Assembly (NCBI RefSeq): GCF_002214185.1
Contig: NZ_CP022161.1
Coordinates: forward strand, 3,285,767-3,349,766
Length of the DNA: 64,000 bases
Reading direction: 5' to 3'
DNA from: Streptomyces capitiformicae
Lineage (GTDB): Bacteria; Actinomycetota; Actinomycetes; Streptomycetales; Streptomycetaceae
Position 1 is the first letter of the stretch, and the number at the start of each line of letters is the position of its first letter. Positions 8,114-17,173 of the stretch are shown here, one piece after another. A program made the translations under genes and the position numbers. The notes beneath the pieces were generated by a model that was not told the DNA's origin, did no database searches, and was given only the letters and a program-made list of their open reading frames with translations.

Positions 8114-10312
8114 ATGGGCGACAAGGCGAACGCACACCCCGGGGCCGCCGGCAGGGCTACGGCGGCCGACCACCCCGCGTCCGTACGGAATGTGGTGCTG
8201 GTCGGCCACTCCGGTTCGGGCAAGACGACTCTGGTGGAGGCTCTCGCGCTGACCGCGGGAGCGGTGAACAGGGCGGGCCGTGTGGAGGACGGCGGCACCG
8301 TCTCCGACTACGACGAGATCGAACACCGGCAGCAACGCTCGGTGCAGCTCTCCCTCGTACCCGTCGAATGGGGCGGATACAAGATCAATCTTCTGGACAC
8401 TCCCGGATACGCCGACTTCGTCGGGGAACTCAGGGCCGGTCTGCGAGCGGCGGACGCGGCCCTTTTCGTCGTCTCGGCGTCCGACGGCGTCGACGGCTCG
8501 ACCCGCATGGTGTGGGAGGAGTGCGCGGCGGTCGGCATGCCCAGGGCGATCGTCATCACGCATCTGGAGTCCGCGCGGGCCGACTTCGAGGAGATGACCC
8601 GGGTCTGCGCGGAGACGTTCGGCGGGGACGACCCCGACGCCGTACTCCCGCTCTACCTTCCGCTGCGCGGCCCGCAGGGACCGGACGGGCACGCGCCCGT
8701 GACGGGTCTGATCGGGCTGCTGTCGCAGAAGCTGTTCGACTACTCGTCCGGCGAGCGCAAGGAGTCCGAGCCCGGCGAGGACCAGCTGCCGGAGATCGAG
8801 GAGGCCCGCAACCGGCTCATCGAGGGGATCATCGCCGAGAGCGAGGACGAGACCCTCATGGACCGCTACCTCGGCGGCGAGGAGATCGACGTCGAGACCC
8901 TCATCGGCGACCTGGAGCGGGCCGTCGCGCGCGGGGTCTTCCACCCCGTGCTGGCCGCCGCCCCCGCGGCCGACGGCGCCCGGCAGGGCATCGGCACGGT
9001 CGAGCTGCTCGAACTCGTCATCGGCGGCTTCCCCACCCCCCTGGAACGTGAGGCGCCCACGGTGACCACACCGGACGGCAAGCCCCGCGAGATCAAGGCG
9101 GCCTGTGACCCGGACGGGCCGCTGGTCGCCGAGGTCGTGAAGACGGCCAGCGACCCCTACGTGGGCCGTATCTCGCTCGTGCGGGTGTTCTCCGGCACCC
9201 TGCGCCCCGACGAGACGGTGCACGTCTCCGGGCACGGGCTCGCCGACCGGGGGCACGAGGATCACGACGTCGACGAGCGGATCGGCGCCCTGTCCGCGCC
9301 GTTCGGGAAGCAGCAGCGGGTGCTCAGCCACTGCATCGCGGGCGACCTGGCGTGCGTGGCCAAGCTGAACCGCGCCGAGACCGGGGACACCCTTTCGGCC
9401 AAGGACGACCCGCTGCTCATGGAGCCGTGGGAGATGCCCGATCCGCTGCTGCCGCTCGCCATCCAGGCGCACAGCAAGGCGGACGAGGACAAGCTCTCCC
9501 AGGGCCTCGCCCGGCTGGTCGCCGAGGACCCGACCATGCGGCTGGAACAGAACCAGGACACCCACCAGGTGGTGCTCTGGTGCCTGGGCGAGGCGCACGC
9601 CGACGTCGCGCTCGAACGGCTGCGCAGCCGGTACGGCGTCCAGGTCGACGTCGTACCACACAAGGTCTCCCTACGGGAGACGTTCGCCGACCGGTCGGCC
9701 GGGCGCGGCCGGCATGTGAAGCAGTCCGGCGGACACGGGCAGTACGCGATCTGCGAGATCGAGGTGGAACCGCTGCCCGGCGGCTCGGGCATCGAGTTCG
9801 TGGACAAGGTCGTCGGCGGGGCCGTGCCGAGGCAGTTCATCCCGTCCGTCGAGAAGGGTGTGCGCTCCCAGGCGGCCAAGGGTGTCGCCGCCGGCTACCC
9901 GCTGATCGACGTCCGGATCACCCTCAAGGATGGCAAGGCGCACTCGGTGGACTCCTCGGACGCCGCGTTCCAGACGGCGGGCGCCCTGGCGCTGCGCGAG
10001 GCGGCGGTCGAGGCGAGGATTCATCTCCTGGAACCGGTGGACGAAGTGTCGGTCCTGGTCGGCGACGAGTACGTCGGCTCCGTCATGAGCGATCTGTCCG
10101 GGCGGCGCGGCCGGGTCGTCGGCACCGAGCAGGCGGGAGGCGGACGCACCCTCGTACGGGCCGAGGTCCCGGAGATCGAGATCGACCGGTACGCCGTCGA
10201 TCTGCGCTCCCTCTCCCACGGCACCGCCCGCTTCGGTCGCCGCTACACACGGCACGAGCCGATGCCGGCCCAGGTTGCCGAACGGGTCCGCGAACAGGCA
10301 AAGGAGAACTGA
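8114..10312 (+). CDS. Elongation factor G-like GTPase (EF-G2 type)
   Basis: This is a 732-aa translational GTPase of the EF-G paralogue group common in actinobacteria. G1 is GHSGSGKTT (31-39), G3 is DTPGYADF, and domains II to V follow, including SVEKGVRSQAAKGVAAGYP of domain IV and LSGRRGRVVGTE of domain V. The classical G4 NKxD is replaced by THLE (ITHLESARADF), as in other EF-G-like proteins, so it may not be a canonical translocase. The ATG at 8114 follows GGGAGG. It is monocistronic with a strong terminator. Confidence 0.9.
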   Translation: MGDKANAHPGAAGRATAADHPASVRNVVLVGHSGSGKTTLVEALALTAGAVNRAGRVEDGGTVSDYDEIEHRQQRSVQLSLVPVEWGGYKINLLDTPGYADFVGELRAGLRAADAALFVVSASDGVDGSTRMVWEECAAVGMPRAIVITHLESARADFEEMTRVCAETFGGDDPDAVLPLYLPLRGPQGPDGHAPVTGLIGLLSQKLFDYSSGERKESEPGEDQLPEIEEARNRLIEGIIAESEDETLMDRYLGGEEIDVETLIGDLERAVARGVFHPVLAAAPAADGARQGIGTVELLELVIGGFPTPLEREAPTVTTPDGKPREIKAACDPDGPLVAEVVKTASDPYVGRISLVRVFSGTLRPDETVHVSGHGLADRGHEDHDVDERIGALSAPFGKQQRVLSHCIAGDLACVAKLNRAETGDTLSAKDDPLLMEPWEMPDPLLPLAIQAHSKADEDKLSQGLARLVAEDPTMRLEQNQDTHQVVLWCLGEAHADVALERLRSRYGVQVDVVPHKVSLRETFADRSAGRGRHVKQSGGHGQYAICEIEVEPLPGGSGIEFVDKVVGGAVPRQFIPSVEKGVRSQAAKGVAAGYPLIDVRITLKDGKAHSVDSSDAAFQTAGALALREAAVEARIHLLEPVDEVSVLVGDEYVGSVMSDLSGRRGRVVGTEQAGGGRTLVRAEVPEIEIDRYAVDLRSLSHGTARFGRRYTRHEPMPAQVAERVREQAKEN

Positions 10313-10327
10313 CCGTTCGGAGCCTGT

Positions 10328-10359
10328 GTGAGCCACCCCGACGTGTCGGGGTGGCTCAC
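10328..10359. terminator. Terminator of the EF-G-like gene
   Basis: This is a perfect 15-bp inverted repeat (10328-10342 with 10345-10359) with a 2-nt centre, 15 bp after the stop codon. Its right arm ends GTGGCTCACG, a string that recurs in the tandem repeats immediately downstream. Confidence 0.8.
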
Positions 10360-10362
10360 GGG

Positions 10363-10582
10363 CGGTGGGTTGGCGGCTCATGGACGGTGGACTCGCGGCT
10401 CATGGACGATGGGGTCGCGGCTCATGGACGATGGACTCGCGGCTTACCGACGGTGGACTCGTGGCTCACGCACGGTGGGTTCGTGACTCACGCACGGTGG
10501 GTTCGTGACTCACGCACGGTGGGTTCGTGACTCACGCACGGTGGGTTCGTGGCTCACGGACGGTGGGTTCCGTGAATGTCCG
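10363..10582. repeat. 22-bp tandem repeat, ten copies
   Basis: Ten head-to-tail units with an exact 22-bp period begin at 10363, 10385, 10407, 10429, 10451, 10473, 10495, 10517, 10539 and 10561. Each starts CGGTGG or CGATGG. Copies six to eight are almost identical and contain the near-palindrome GTGACTCAC. The earlier copies have diverged (CGGCTCATGGA). The period is not a multiple of three, so this is not a protein repeat. The unit resembles the 3' arm of the terminator just upstream. Confidence 0.92.
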
Positions 10583-10625
10583 TTCCTGGCGCCGCGCAAT
10601 GTCCGTGGCTGCGGATACGCTGATC

Positions 10626-10691
10626 ACCTGATCGACAAGTGTGGCTTGATCAGGTCCAGATCGGGTCATGACCTGATCAACAGGTGTGCGG
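10626..10691. promoter_or_regulatory. Paired direct repeat before a membrane protein gene
   Basis: Two imperfect direct repeats start at 10626 (ACCTGATCGACAAGTGTG) and 10671 (ACCTGATCAACAGGTGTG), 45 bp apart. An inverted copy of the core, GATCAGGT, lies at 10648-10655. Three copies of one 8-mer inside 53 bp suggest a regulator-binding region for the gene starting at 10734. Confidence 0.5.
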
Positions 10692-10733
10692 AGCACGGAA
10701 GTCGGGAAAAGCCGCAGGAGCGAGTGTGCGGCG

Positions 10734-12404
10734 ATGGGGGCGGCAGTGGCGGACGGATTCGATTTCACTCCCGGGGCACAGGTGCCGCTGACAGGCACCG
10801 CGGGACAGACGGCGGCGACGTACGCCCTGGCGTCCGCGGCCTACCGGGACAACGAGGTCGAGGAGATCCTCAAGGCCAACAACGACTGGCACAAGTCCAC
10901 GGTCAAGCCGGGCCGCAAGTGGGCGACGATCTTCAAGCCGAACCTCGGGGAGGCGTTCTCCCTGGCCGTGCGGGACCGCATGGTCGGCGCGGGCCGCAAG
11001 CCCCTCATCCAGTCCTTCGGCATGGACCCCCAGGTCGTCGTCGAGCACGCCATGGCGGCGATCAACATCCGCAGGGAGCGCGACAACTGGCTCTCGGCGA
11101 TCATGGTGCTGTGCGGGCTGCTCTTCCTGCCCGGGCTCCTGCTCTGGCTGCTGGTCTTCCAGATCCGCAGTACGGTCGCCAAGCGCGAGGACAAACGGGC
11201 CGGCGCCCTCGCCACCACACTGCTGGTCGCCGTCGGCGCCCTCGCCGTGATCTTCCTGCTCAAGATGCCGTTCACCGGCTTCTGGGCCTGGTACGCGCGC
11301 GCGTGCATCGCGCTGCCCGTCGTCGGCTGGTTCTGGGCCAAGCAGATCTGCGAGCGCACCGCCAAGGACCTGCGGGAGCGCTGGTCCAGCCTGCTGGCCG
11401 GCGGTGGCATCGGCGCCAAGGTACCCGAGGCCGTGCCCGGCAGCCCTGGCGAGACCAAGGCGGAGCAGCTGCGCAAGGAGCTCGCCCGGCTCAGCGCCGA
11501 ACAGCGGTCGAACCTCGTCTTCTACGCCGGCCCCAAGGGCATCCTCGGCATGGGCACCCGCTGGGGCAGCTGGCAGCTCGCCGAGGAGCTGGTGCCGGCC
11601 GACCCCGGCAAGGAGATCCACCCCTTCCGCAGCTGGGACGTCATACGCGCCATCCACGACCAGCTGCGCATGCTGGAGCGCACGCCTCTCAACACCGGTG
11701 GTTTCACGGCCCCTTCCATCAAGCACTGGATCGTCAGCCCCATCGGTGAGGGCGCCGACGCCGTGGCCCGGCCCGAGAGCACCGACGTGGACGCGTACCA
11801 GTACAAGACCCACGCCATACAGGAGATCTGCAACAAGCAGCACTTCGGCAGCGGGAACCGGCACTACCTGGGTGTCCAATGGACGCTCTGGGACGGCCAG
11901 TTGGTGATCACCATGCTGGTCACGGTCACCGTCCTGCACCAGACGCTGCGCATCGAAGTCACCGGCCACGCGCTGGGGCCGGTGCACGGTCTGTTCACGA
12001 CCAAGCCGGCGGCCAAGGAGAAGGAGGTCCAGAAGTCGCTGAGGTTCTGGGAGACCCGGAAGGTGAAGCTCCCCCTGGTCGAGACCGACGAGGTCGTGCG
12101 GCTCGCCGCACGCGCCCCGCTGACCTGGTACCCGCCGCTGCTCAACTGGCTCGGCGGCTCCATGGCCCTGCCGGAACCGTTCGGCCTGCGCCACGCCTGG
12201 GCCGACCAGCCGTGGCGGCACCGGTTCATGGCGGACGACGCGTTGCGGGCGGCCACGCCCGTGCTGCGGGTGGTGCACGCCGCGGCCATCAAGGTGCTCG
12301 AGGACAACGGGGTGGACACGGAGAAGTTCGGGTCGCGGGCGGGGTTCCTCAGCACGGCGGTGCAGGATCCGATGCCCCGCAAGGCGGACCTGTACGAGGC
12401 GTAG
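10734..12404 (+). CDS. Conserved integral membrane protein, function unknown
   Basis: This 556-aa protein is of no family I can name. The first roughly 115 residues look cytoplasmic. Two to three transmembrane helices follow (LSAIMVLCGLLFLPGLLLWLLVF, ALATTLLVAVGALAVIFLL, ACIALPVVGWFW). A large soluble region comes next, with a second hydrophobic stretch (QLVITMLVTVTVLHQTL) near residue 400. The ATG at 10734 follows AGGAG. Upstream in-frame codons would run into the repeat region. It is preceded by the paired direct repeats and followed by a dispersed repeat element. Confidence 0.8.
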   Translation: MGAAVADGFDFTPGAQVPLTGTAGQTAATYALASAAYRDNEVEEILKANNDWHKSTVKPGRKWATIFKPNLGEAFSLAVRDRMVGAGRKPLIQSFGMDPQVVVEHAMAAINIRRERDNWLSAIMVLCGLLFLPGLLLWLLVFQIRSTVAKREDKRAGALATTLLVAVGALAVIFLLKMPFTGFWAWYARACIALPVVGWFWAKQICERTAKDLRERWSSLLAGGGIGAKVPEAVPGSPGETKAEQLRKELARLSAEQRSNLVFYAGPKGILGMGTRWGSWQLAEELVPADPGKEIHPFRSWDVIRAIHDQLRMLERTPLNTGGFTAPSIKHWIVSPIGEGADAVARPESTDVDAYQYKTHAIQEICNKQHFGSGNRHYLGVQWTLWDGQLVITMLVTVTVLHQTLRIEVTGHALGPVHGLFTTKPAAKEKEVQKSLRFWETRKVKLPLVETDEVVRLAARAPLTWYPPLLNWLGGSMALPEPFGLRHAWADQPWRHRFMADDALRAATPVLRVVHAAAIKVLEDNGVDTEKFGSRAGFLSTAVQDPMPRKADLYEA

Positions 12405-12459
12405 TGCGTGCGGCGGCGGGCGACACAAGTTTGCCGCCCCGCCGCCCCTACCCGTCCCA

Positions 12460-12510
12460 TCCCTGGGGCTCCGCCCCAGACCCCGCTCCTCAAACGCCGG
12501 AGGGGCTGAT
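12460..12510. repeat. Dispersed intergenic element of Streptomyces type
   Basis: A hairpin at 12463-12479 (CTGGGGC-TCC-GCCCCAG) is followed by a second weak stem ending GGAGGGGCTGA. I recall this composite as one of the commonest intergenic repeats in Streptomyces chromosomes. Here it sits between convergent genes and may work as a bidirectional terminator. Confidence 0.6.
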
Positions 12511-12512
12511 AT

Positions 12513-13061
12513 TCAGGCCGTCGGCCACGCGTCGGCCAGCATCTTCCTTGTGTCGGCCAGCAGTTGAGGCAGGATCCTCGTGTGGCCGACGACCGGCATG
12601 AAGTTGGTGTCGCCGCCCCAGCGGGGAACGACGTGCTGGTGGAGATGGGCGGCGATGCCGGCGCCGGCGACGGTGCCCTGGTTCATACCGATGTTGAAGC
12701 CGTGCGCGCCGGAGGCGGTGCGCAGGGCCGTCATGGACTGCTTGGTGAGCTCGGCCAGCTCGGTGGTCTCGGGGCCGGTGAGGTCGGTGTAGTCGGCGAC
12801 GTGGCGGTAGGGCACGACCATGAGGTGCCCGCCGTTGTACGGGTAGAGGTTGAGCACCGCGTAGACGTGCTCCCCACGCCTGATGATCAGGCCGTCCTCA
12901 TCCGATTTCGCCGGGATCGAGCAGAACGGGCAGCCGTCGTCGGCCCCAGGACCGGTCGGCTTGTTCTCGCCCTGGATGTACGCCATCCGGTGGGGCGTCC
13001 ACAGGCGCTGGAACGCGTCCTGCGTTCCCACTCCGATCTGCTGCTCCGGCTCACTCGTCAT
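12513..13061 (-). CDS. HIT-family nucleotide hydrolase/phosphorylase
   Basis: This is a 182-aa histidine-triad protein. The HIT motif HxHxH is H139, H141 and H143 in AHLHQHVVPRW. A CPFC pair at 44-47 and NLYPYNGGHLMV agree with the branch related to mycobacterial Ap4A phosphorylase. The likely substrate is therefore a dinucleoside polyphosphate, though this is inferred. The ATG at 13061 (MTSEPEQQIG) is chosen, and an ATG four codons earlier is possible because neither has a strong ribosome site. Confidence 0.9.
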   Translation of the reverse strand: MTSEPEQQIGVGTQDAFQRLWTPHRMAYIQGENKPTGPGADDGCPFCSIPAKSDEDGLIIRRGEHVYAVLNLYPYNGGHLMVVPYRHVADYTDLTGPETTELAELTKQSMTALRTASGAHGFNIGMNQGTVAGAGIAAHLHQHVVPRWGGDTNFMPVVGHTRILPQLLADTRKMLADAWPTA

Positions 13062-13140
13062 GTGGTGCAGCATATGGCTTCGCCTGCTCGCGGCGTGTCG
13101 CCGGGTGCCGGGCCGGGAGGCGCGGGGCCAAGCTGAGGCG

Positions 13141-13802
13141 ATGGACCACGACAGCCGCACACTCCACTGGGAGCAGCGCACGGGACGCGTCCTCGCCGGG
13201 GCATCGGGCCTCTTCCTCACCTCTCCCGCGGTACAGGTGCTGGCCCCGGCCTGCCCTGGGGCCGGCGGGACCTCTGTCTCGCGGTGCCGCTGCTGACCTG
13301 GGCGGTCTTCGCGCTGGACCTACGTGGTGCGCCGGCGGCTCAGCGGCCTCGGCCCACGCCCTTCGTCCGCGCCCACTGGCTGGACACCCTCGTCCTCGTG
13401 CTGCGCCCCCTGCGCCCCCTGCGCATCGTGCAGATCCACGACGCCATACAGCAGCGGCACCACGCCCGGCCCCGGCTCGCGCTGCACGCGCGCGTGGCCG
13501 TCTACGCGGGCCTTTCGGCCACCCTGCTCGGCTTCACCGGCGCCCTCGCGGTCTACCAGCAGGAACACGCGGCGCCGGACGCGACGATCCGGACCTTCGG
13601 GGACGCCGTCTGGTGGACCTGCGCCACGCTGGCGACGGTCGGATACGGCGACGTCGCACCGGTGACACGCCTCGGCCGGTTGACCGCGGTCGGGGTGATG
13701 GCGTGCGGGCCGGCACTGCTCGGGGCGGTGTCGGGGTCGTTCTCGTCCTGGCTGCTCCAGGTGTTCGCCCGCGAGGAAGAGCGAAGGCCCCCGGGGAACT
13801 GA
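13141..13802 (+). pseudogene. Two-helix potassium channel gene with frameshifts
   Basis: The product would be a small voltage-independent K+ channel. The selectivity filter TVGYGD is intact in TCATLATVGYGDVAPVT, and pore and inner helices follow. The reading frame from ATG 13141 (MDHDSRTLHWEQRTGRVLAG) leaves the channel frame near 13250, where one base seems missing. Between about 13319 and 13370 an apparent extra base and a compensating loss scramble the segment that should read DYVVRRRLSGLGPRP. The downstream part could still be translated from a GTG at 13284. This is either a decayed gene or sequence error. It lies between the HIT gene and thrS. Confidence 0.7.
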
Positions 13803-13817
13803 ACTCCCCGGGGGCCT
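13785..13817. terminator. Bidirectional terminator overlapping the channel stop codon
   Basis: A 13-bp perfect stem (13785-13797 with 13805-13817) has a 7-nt loop that contains the TGA of the channel gene. It lies between convergent genes and would serve the channel gene and thrS. Confidence 0.8.
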
Positions 13818-13844
13818 CCTCTCACGCGGACGCGCGGATACGCC

Positions 13845-15824
13845 TCAGATCTGGACGCGGTCCTCGACGACCTTCACGATCTTCGCGATGGCCTCGTCGA
13901 TCGGGATGCCGTTCTCCTGCGAGCCGTCACGGTACCGGAAGGAGACGGCGCCGGCCGCCATGTCCTCGTCGCCCGCGATGACCATGAAGGGCACCTTGGC
14001 CTTCTGGGCGTTGCGGATCTTCTTCTGCATGCGGTCGGAGGAGGAGTCGACGTCGACCCGCAGGCCGGCGGCCTTGGCCTTCTTGGCGAACTCCGCCAGG
14101 TACGGCACATGCGCGTCGCCGATCGGGATGCCGAGGGCCTGCACGGGGGCGAGCCACGCCGGGAACGCGCCCGCGTAGTGCTCCAGGAGCACCGCGAAGA
14201 ACCGCTCGATCGAGCCGAACAGGGCGCGGTGGATCATGACCGGCTGCTGCTTGGAGCCGTCCGCCGCGGTGTACTCCAGCTGGAACCGCTTGGGCTGCTG
14301 GAAGTCGACCTGGATGGTGGACATCTGCCAGGAGCGGCCGATCGCGTCCTTGGCCTGGACGGAGATCTTCGGGCCGTAGTACGCGGCGCCGCCCGGGTCG
14401 GGCACAAGCGGTAGGCCCTGCTTCTGGGCGGCCTGGCGGAGCGCCTCGGTGGCCTCCTCCCACTCCTCGTCCGTACCGATGAACTTCGGGGAGTCGTCGC
14501 GGGTGGACAGCTCCAGCTCGAAGTCGCTCAGGCCGTAGTCGCGCAGCAGCTCCAGGACGAAGGTGAGCAGGGAGTCCAGCTCGCCCGCCATCTGCTCCTT
14601 GGTGCAGTAGATGTGCGAGTCGTCCTGGGTGAAGCCGCGGGCGCGGGTCATGCCGTGCACCACGCCGGACTTCTCGTAGCGGTAGACCGTGCCGAACTCG
14701 AAGAGCCTGAGAGGCAGTTCGCGGTAGGAGCGGCCGCGCGCCTTGAAGATCAGGTTGTGCATGGGGCAGTTCATCGCCTTGAGGCGGTAGTTCTGCCCGT
14801 CGAACTCCAGGGGCGGGAACATGGCGTCCGCGTAGTTCGGCAGGTGGCCCGAGGTCTCGAAGAGCTGCTCCTTCGAGATGTGCGGAGTGTTCACGAACTC
14901 GTAGTCCGCGTCCTCGTGCTTCTTGCGCGAGTAGTTCTCCATTTCCCGGCGGATGATGCCGCCCTTGGGGTGGAAGACGGCAAGGCCGGAACCCAGCTCC
15001 TCCGGGATGGAGAACAGGTCGAGCTCGGCGCCGAGCTTGCGGTGGTCACGCTTCTCGGCCTCGACGAGGAAGTCGAGGTAAGCCTTCAGCTCGTCCTTTG
15101 ACGGCCAGGCGGTGCCGTAGATGCGCTGGAGCTGGGGGTTCTTCTCGCTGCCGCGCCAGTAGGCGGCGGCCGAGCGCATCAGCTTGAACGCCGGGATGTT
15201 CCGGGTGGTGGGCAGGTGGGGGCCGCGGCAGAGGTCCTTCCAGCACAGCTCGCCGGTCTTGGCGTCGAGGTTGTCGTAGATGGTGAGCTCGCCGGCGCCG
15301 ACCTCGGCGTCCGCGCCCTCGGCCGCGTTCGCCGCGTTGCCCTTGAGGCCGATCAGCTCCAGCTTGTACGGCTCGTCGGCCAGCTCGACGCGCGCATCCT
15401 CGTCGTTGGTGACCCGGCGCGCGAAGCGCTGGCCCCGCTTCTGGATCTCCTGCATCTTCTTCTCGATGCGCTTGAGGTCCTCGGGGGTGAACGGCTCGGC
15501 CACGTCGAAGTCGTAGTAGAACCCGTCCTTGACCGGCGGCCCGATGCCCAGCTTGGCCTCCGGGAACAGCTCCTGCACGGCCTGGGCCATGACGTGCGCG
15601 GTGGAGTGGCGCAGGATGTTGAGGCCGTCCTCGGAGGAGATCTCCACGCCCTCGACGGTCTCGCCGTCCTTCACCTCGTACGCGAGGTCCTTGAGCTCAC
15701 CGGCCACGCGGGCCGCGACGACGGTGCGCTCGCCGGAGAAGAGGTCGGCGGCCGTAGTGCCCGTCGTCACCACGCGCTCTTCCCGCTCGGAATCGCGTTG
15801 GATGATCACACGGACGTCGGACAC
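13845..15824 (-). CDS. thrS: Threonyl-tRNA synthetase
   Basis: This is a 659-aa class II synthetase charging tRNA-Thr. The order is an N-terminal TGS domain ([19 protein letters not shown]), an editing domain with the [10 protein letters not shown] zinc-like motif, the catalytic core with [11 protein letters not shown] and [15 protein letters not shown], motif 3 in [13 protein letters not shown], and a C-terminal anticodon-binding domain. The GTG at 15824 follows GGAGAAACC. Length is normal. Confidence 0.98.
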   Translation of the reverse strand: MSDVRVIIQRDSEREERVVTTGTTAADLFSGERTVVAARVAGELKDLAYEVKDGETVEGVEISSEDGLNILRHSTAHVMAQAVQELFPEAKLGIGPPVKDGFYYDFDVAEPFTPEDLKRIEKKMQEIQKRGQRFARRVTNDEDARVELADEPYKLELIGLKGNAANAAEGADAEVGAGELTIYDNLDAKTGELCWKDLCRGPHLPTTRNIPAFKLMRSAAAYWRGSEKNPQLQRIYGTAWPSKDELKAYLDFLVEAEKRDHRKLGAELDLFSIPEELGSGLAVFHPKGGIIRREMENYSRKKHEDADYEFVNTPHISKEQLFETSGHLPNYADAMFPPLEFDGQNYRLKAMNCPMHNLIFKARGRSYRELPLRLFEFGTVYRYEKSGVVHGMTRARGFTQDDSHIYCTKEQMAGELDSLLTFVLELLRDYGLSDFELELSTRDDSPKFIGTDEEWEEATEALRQAAQKQGLPLVPDPGGAAYYGPKISVQAKDAIGRSWQMSTIQVDFQQPKRFQLEYTAADGSKQQPVMIHRALFGSIERFFAVLLEHYAGAFPAWLAPVQALGIPIGDAHVPYLAEFAKKAKAAGLRVDVDSSSDRMQKKIRNAQKAKVPFMVIAGDEDMAAGAVSFRYRDGSQENGIPIDEAIAKIVKVVEDRVQI

Positions 15825-15925
15825 CGGTTTCTCCTACCTGAAGGGGCGGCCTGGTCATCTGCTACGGCCTGGGCCATTGGGAAGGATCGTACCGAGCCCG
15901 GGGTCCTGCTCGCGAAACAGATACC

Positions 15926-17173
15926 TCAGTCCCCTCCGCAGGCCTCCTCGAAGAAGTCGAGGTTCTCCTGGAGGGACTTCATCAGCCGGTCCCGCTCGGC
16001 GTCGTCGACCTGCACGGGCGCGATCCCGCCGGCGTCCGCGAGACGCCGGAAGCCGCCCCGGCTCTCCAGCCGCCCGTAGACCCGGACCGGCAGTCCGACG
16101 AGATGGGCCTGGCCCGCGATCCGGTAGGACTCCTCGTCCAGGGTCATGCGGACATGGGGTACCTCAGCCCCGGCGATGACCCGCAGCCGTACGGTCCCCT
16201 CGCCGCGCGGTCCCGACCGGCGCATCCGTACGACGTCCCCGGTGATCCGTACCGGCATCGAGGGTTCCTCGCTCAGATAGCGGGCCCCGGCCTCGCGCAG
16301 GGCGGGCAGGTCGCCGGGCGAGAACTCGACGGGCTCGGCCGGTGTCACGCCACCCCCGGCGACCGGGGCGGCGGGCGCCCACTCGATGGCGATGCGGGCG
16401 CCCTCGGTGCCACGGACGAGGGCGACGAGGGCCTCGGTGAGCTCATGGCTGACCCCGGCTTCGACGGCACCGTCGAAGGCGTCCATGCCGCCGGTGGCGC
16501 GCTGGTAGTCGATGGCCTCGCGGGCGGCGTACAGGGCCTGGTGGAGGCGTACGGTGAGGGGGCGGCCGGTGTCGACGGGGACGAAGGCGGTGAGGCGGCG
16601 GCCGCCGGGGGCGGCTCCGACGAGGACGCCGTCGAGCTGGGCGGCGGCGGGGCGGCGGTGCCGGGCGCCGTAGTAGCCGGCACGCGCGCGTGTGGCCAGG
16701 GCCGCCGCGAGGAGCATCTGGCGGGCGGCCGAGCGCAGCTGGTCCTCGACGGCCCAGGAGGCGGTGCCCGCGGGTCCGGTCGGTACGTCCCGCCACCAGT
16801 GGATCTCGTCGCTGGGCACGGCGAGGCCGACCAGTACGTCACGGGCGGCCGGTGATCCGCTGCGGGAGAGGGCCATGAGGGCCTCGCCGAGCAGGTCGTC
16901 GCTGTCGGGGAAGGCCCGGTTCTCCGGCACGAGCAGGCTCATGCCCCTGCCGCCCGGCCCCGGTGGGGTCCACCGTCCGTAGCGTCCGGCGGCTCCGCCG
17001 CGCCGCTGCCAGCCATGACGGTGCAGTAGGGCGCCGAGGACCGCGGGATCGACCTGGGCGGGGTCGGGCGGCTGGGTCCAGGCGGGCTCGACGGGGTGGG
17101 GCCGTCCCGGGCGTACGGGTTGGTCGATGGGACGGCGTACGAAGTCGCCGTCCTCGGTTGGGCGGTGGGTCAC
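15926..17173 (-). CDS. Conserved hypothetical protein, 415 aa
   Basis: I do not recognise the family. The N-terminal 60 residues are proline/arginine-rich. The middle contains Ala-rich helices (SAARQMLLAAALATRARAGYYG). The C-terminus (GFRRLADAGGIAPVQVDDAERDRL) resembles an OB- or ASCH-like module after an Arg-rich strand region. There is no signal peptide or membrane segment. It starts with GTG at 17173, overlapping the DUF4365 stop as GTGA, so the two proteins are probably made together. Confidence 0.8.
   Translation of the reverse strand: MTHRPTEDGDFVRRPIDQPVRPGRPHPVEPAWTQPPDPAQVDPAVLGALLHRHGWQRRGGAAGRYGRWTPPGPGGRGMSLLVPENRAFPDSDDLLGEALMALSRSGSPAARDVLVGLAVPSDEIHWWRDVPTGPAGTASWAVEDQLRSAARQMLLAAALATRARAGYYGARHRRPAAAQLDGVLVGAAPGGRRLTAFVPVDTGRPLTVRLHQALYAAREAIDYQRATGGMDAFDGAVEAGVSHELTEALVALVRGTEGARIAIEWAPAAPVAGGGVTPAEPVEFSPGDLPALREAGARYLSEEPSMPVRITGDVVRMRRSGPRGEGTVRLRVIAGAEVPHVRMTLDEESYRIAGQAHLVGLPVRVYGRLESRGGFRRLADAGGIAPVQVDDAERDRLMKSLQENLDFFEEACGGD

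Noticed and set aside
10363..10582. CRISPR array
   Set aside because: The repeats are contiguous with no spacers and no cas genes are nearby.
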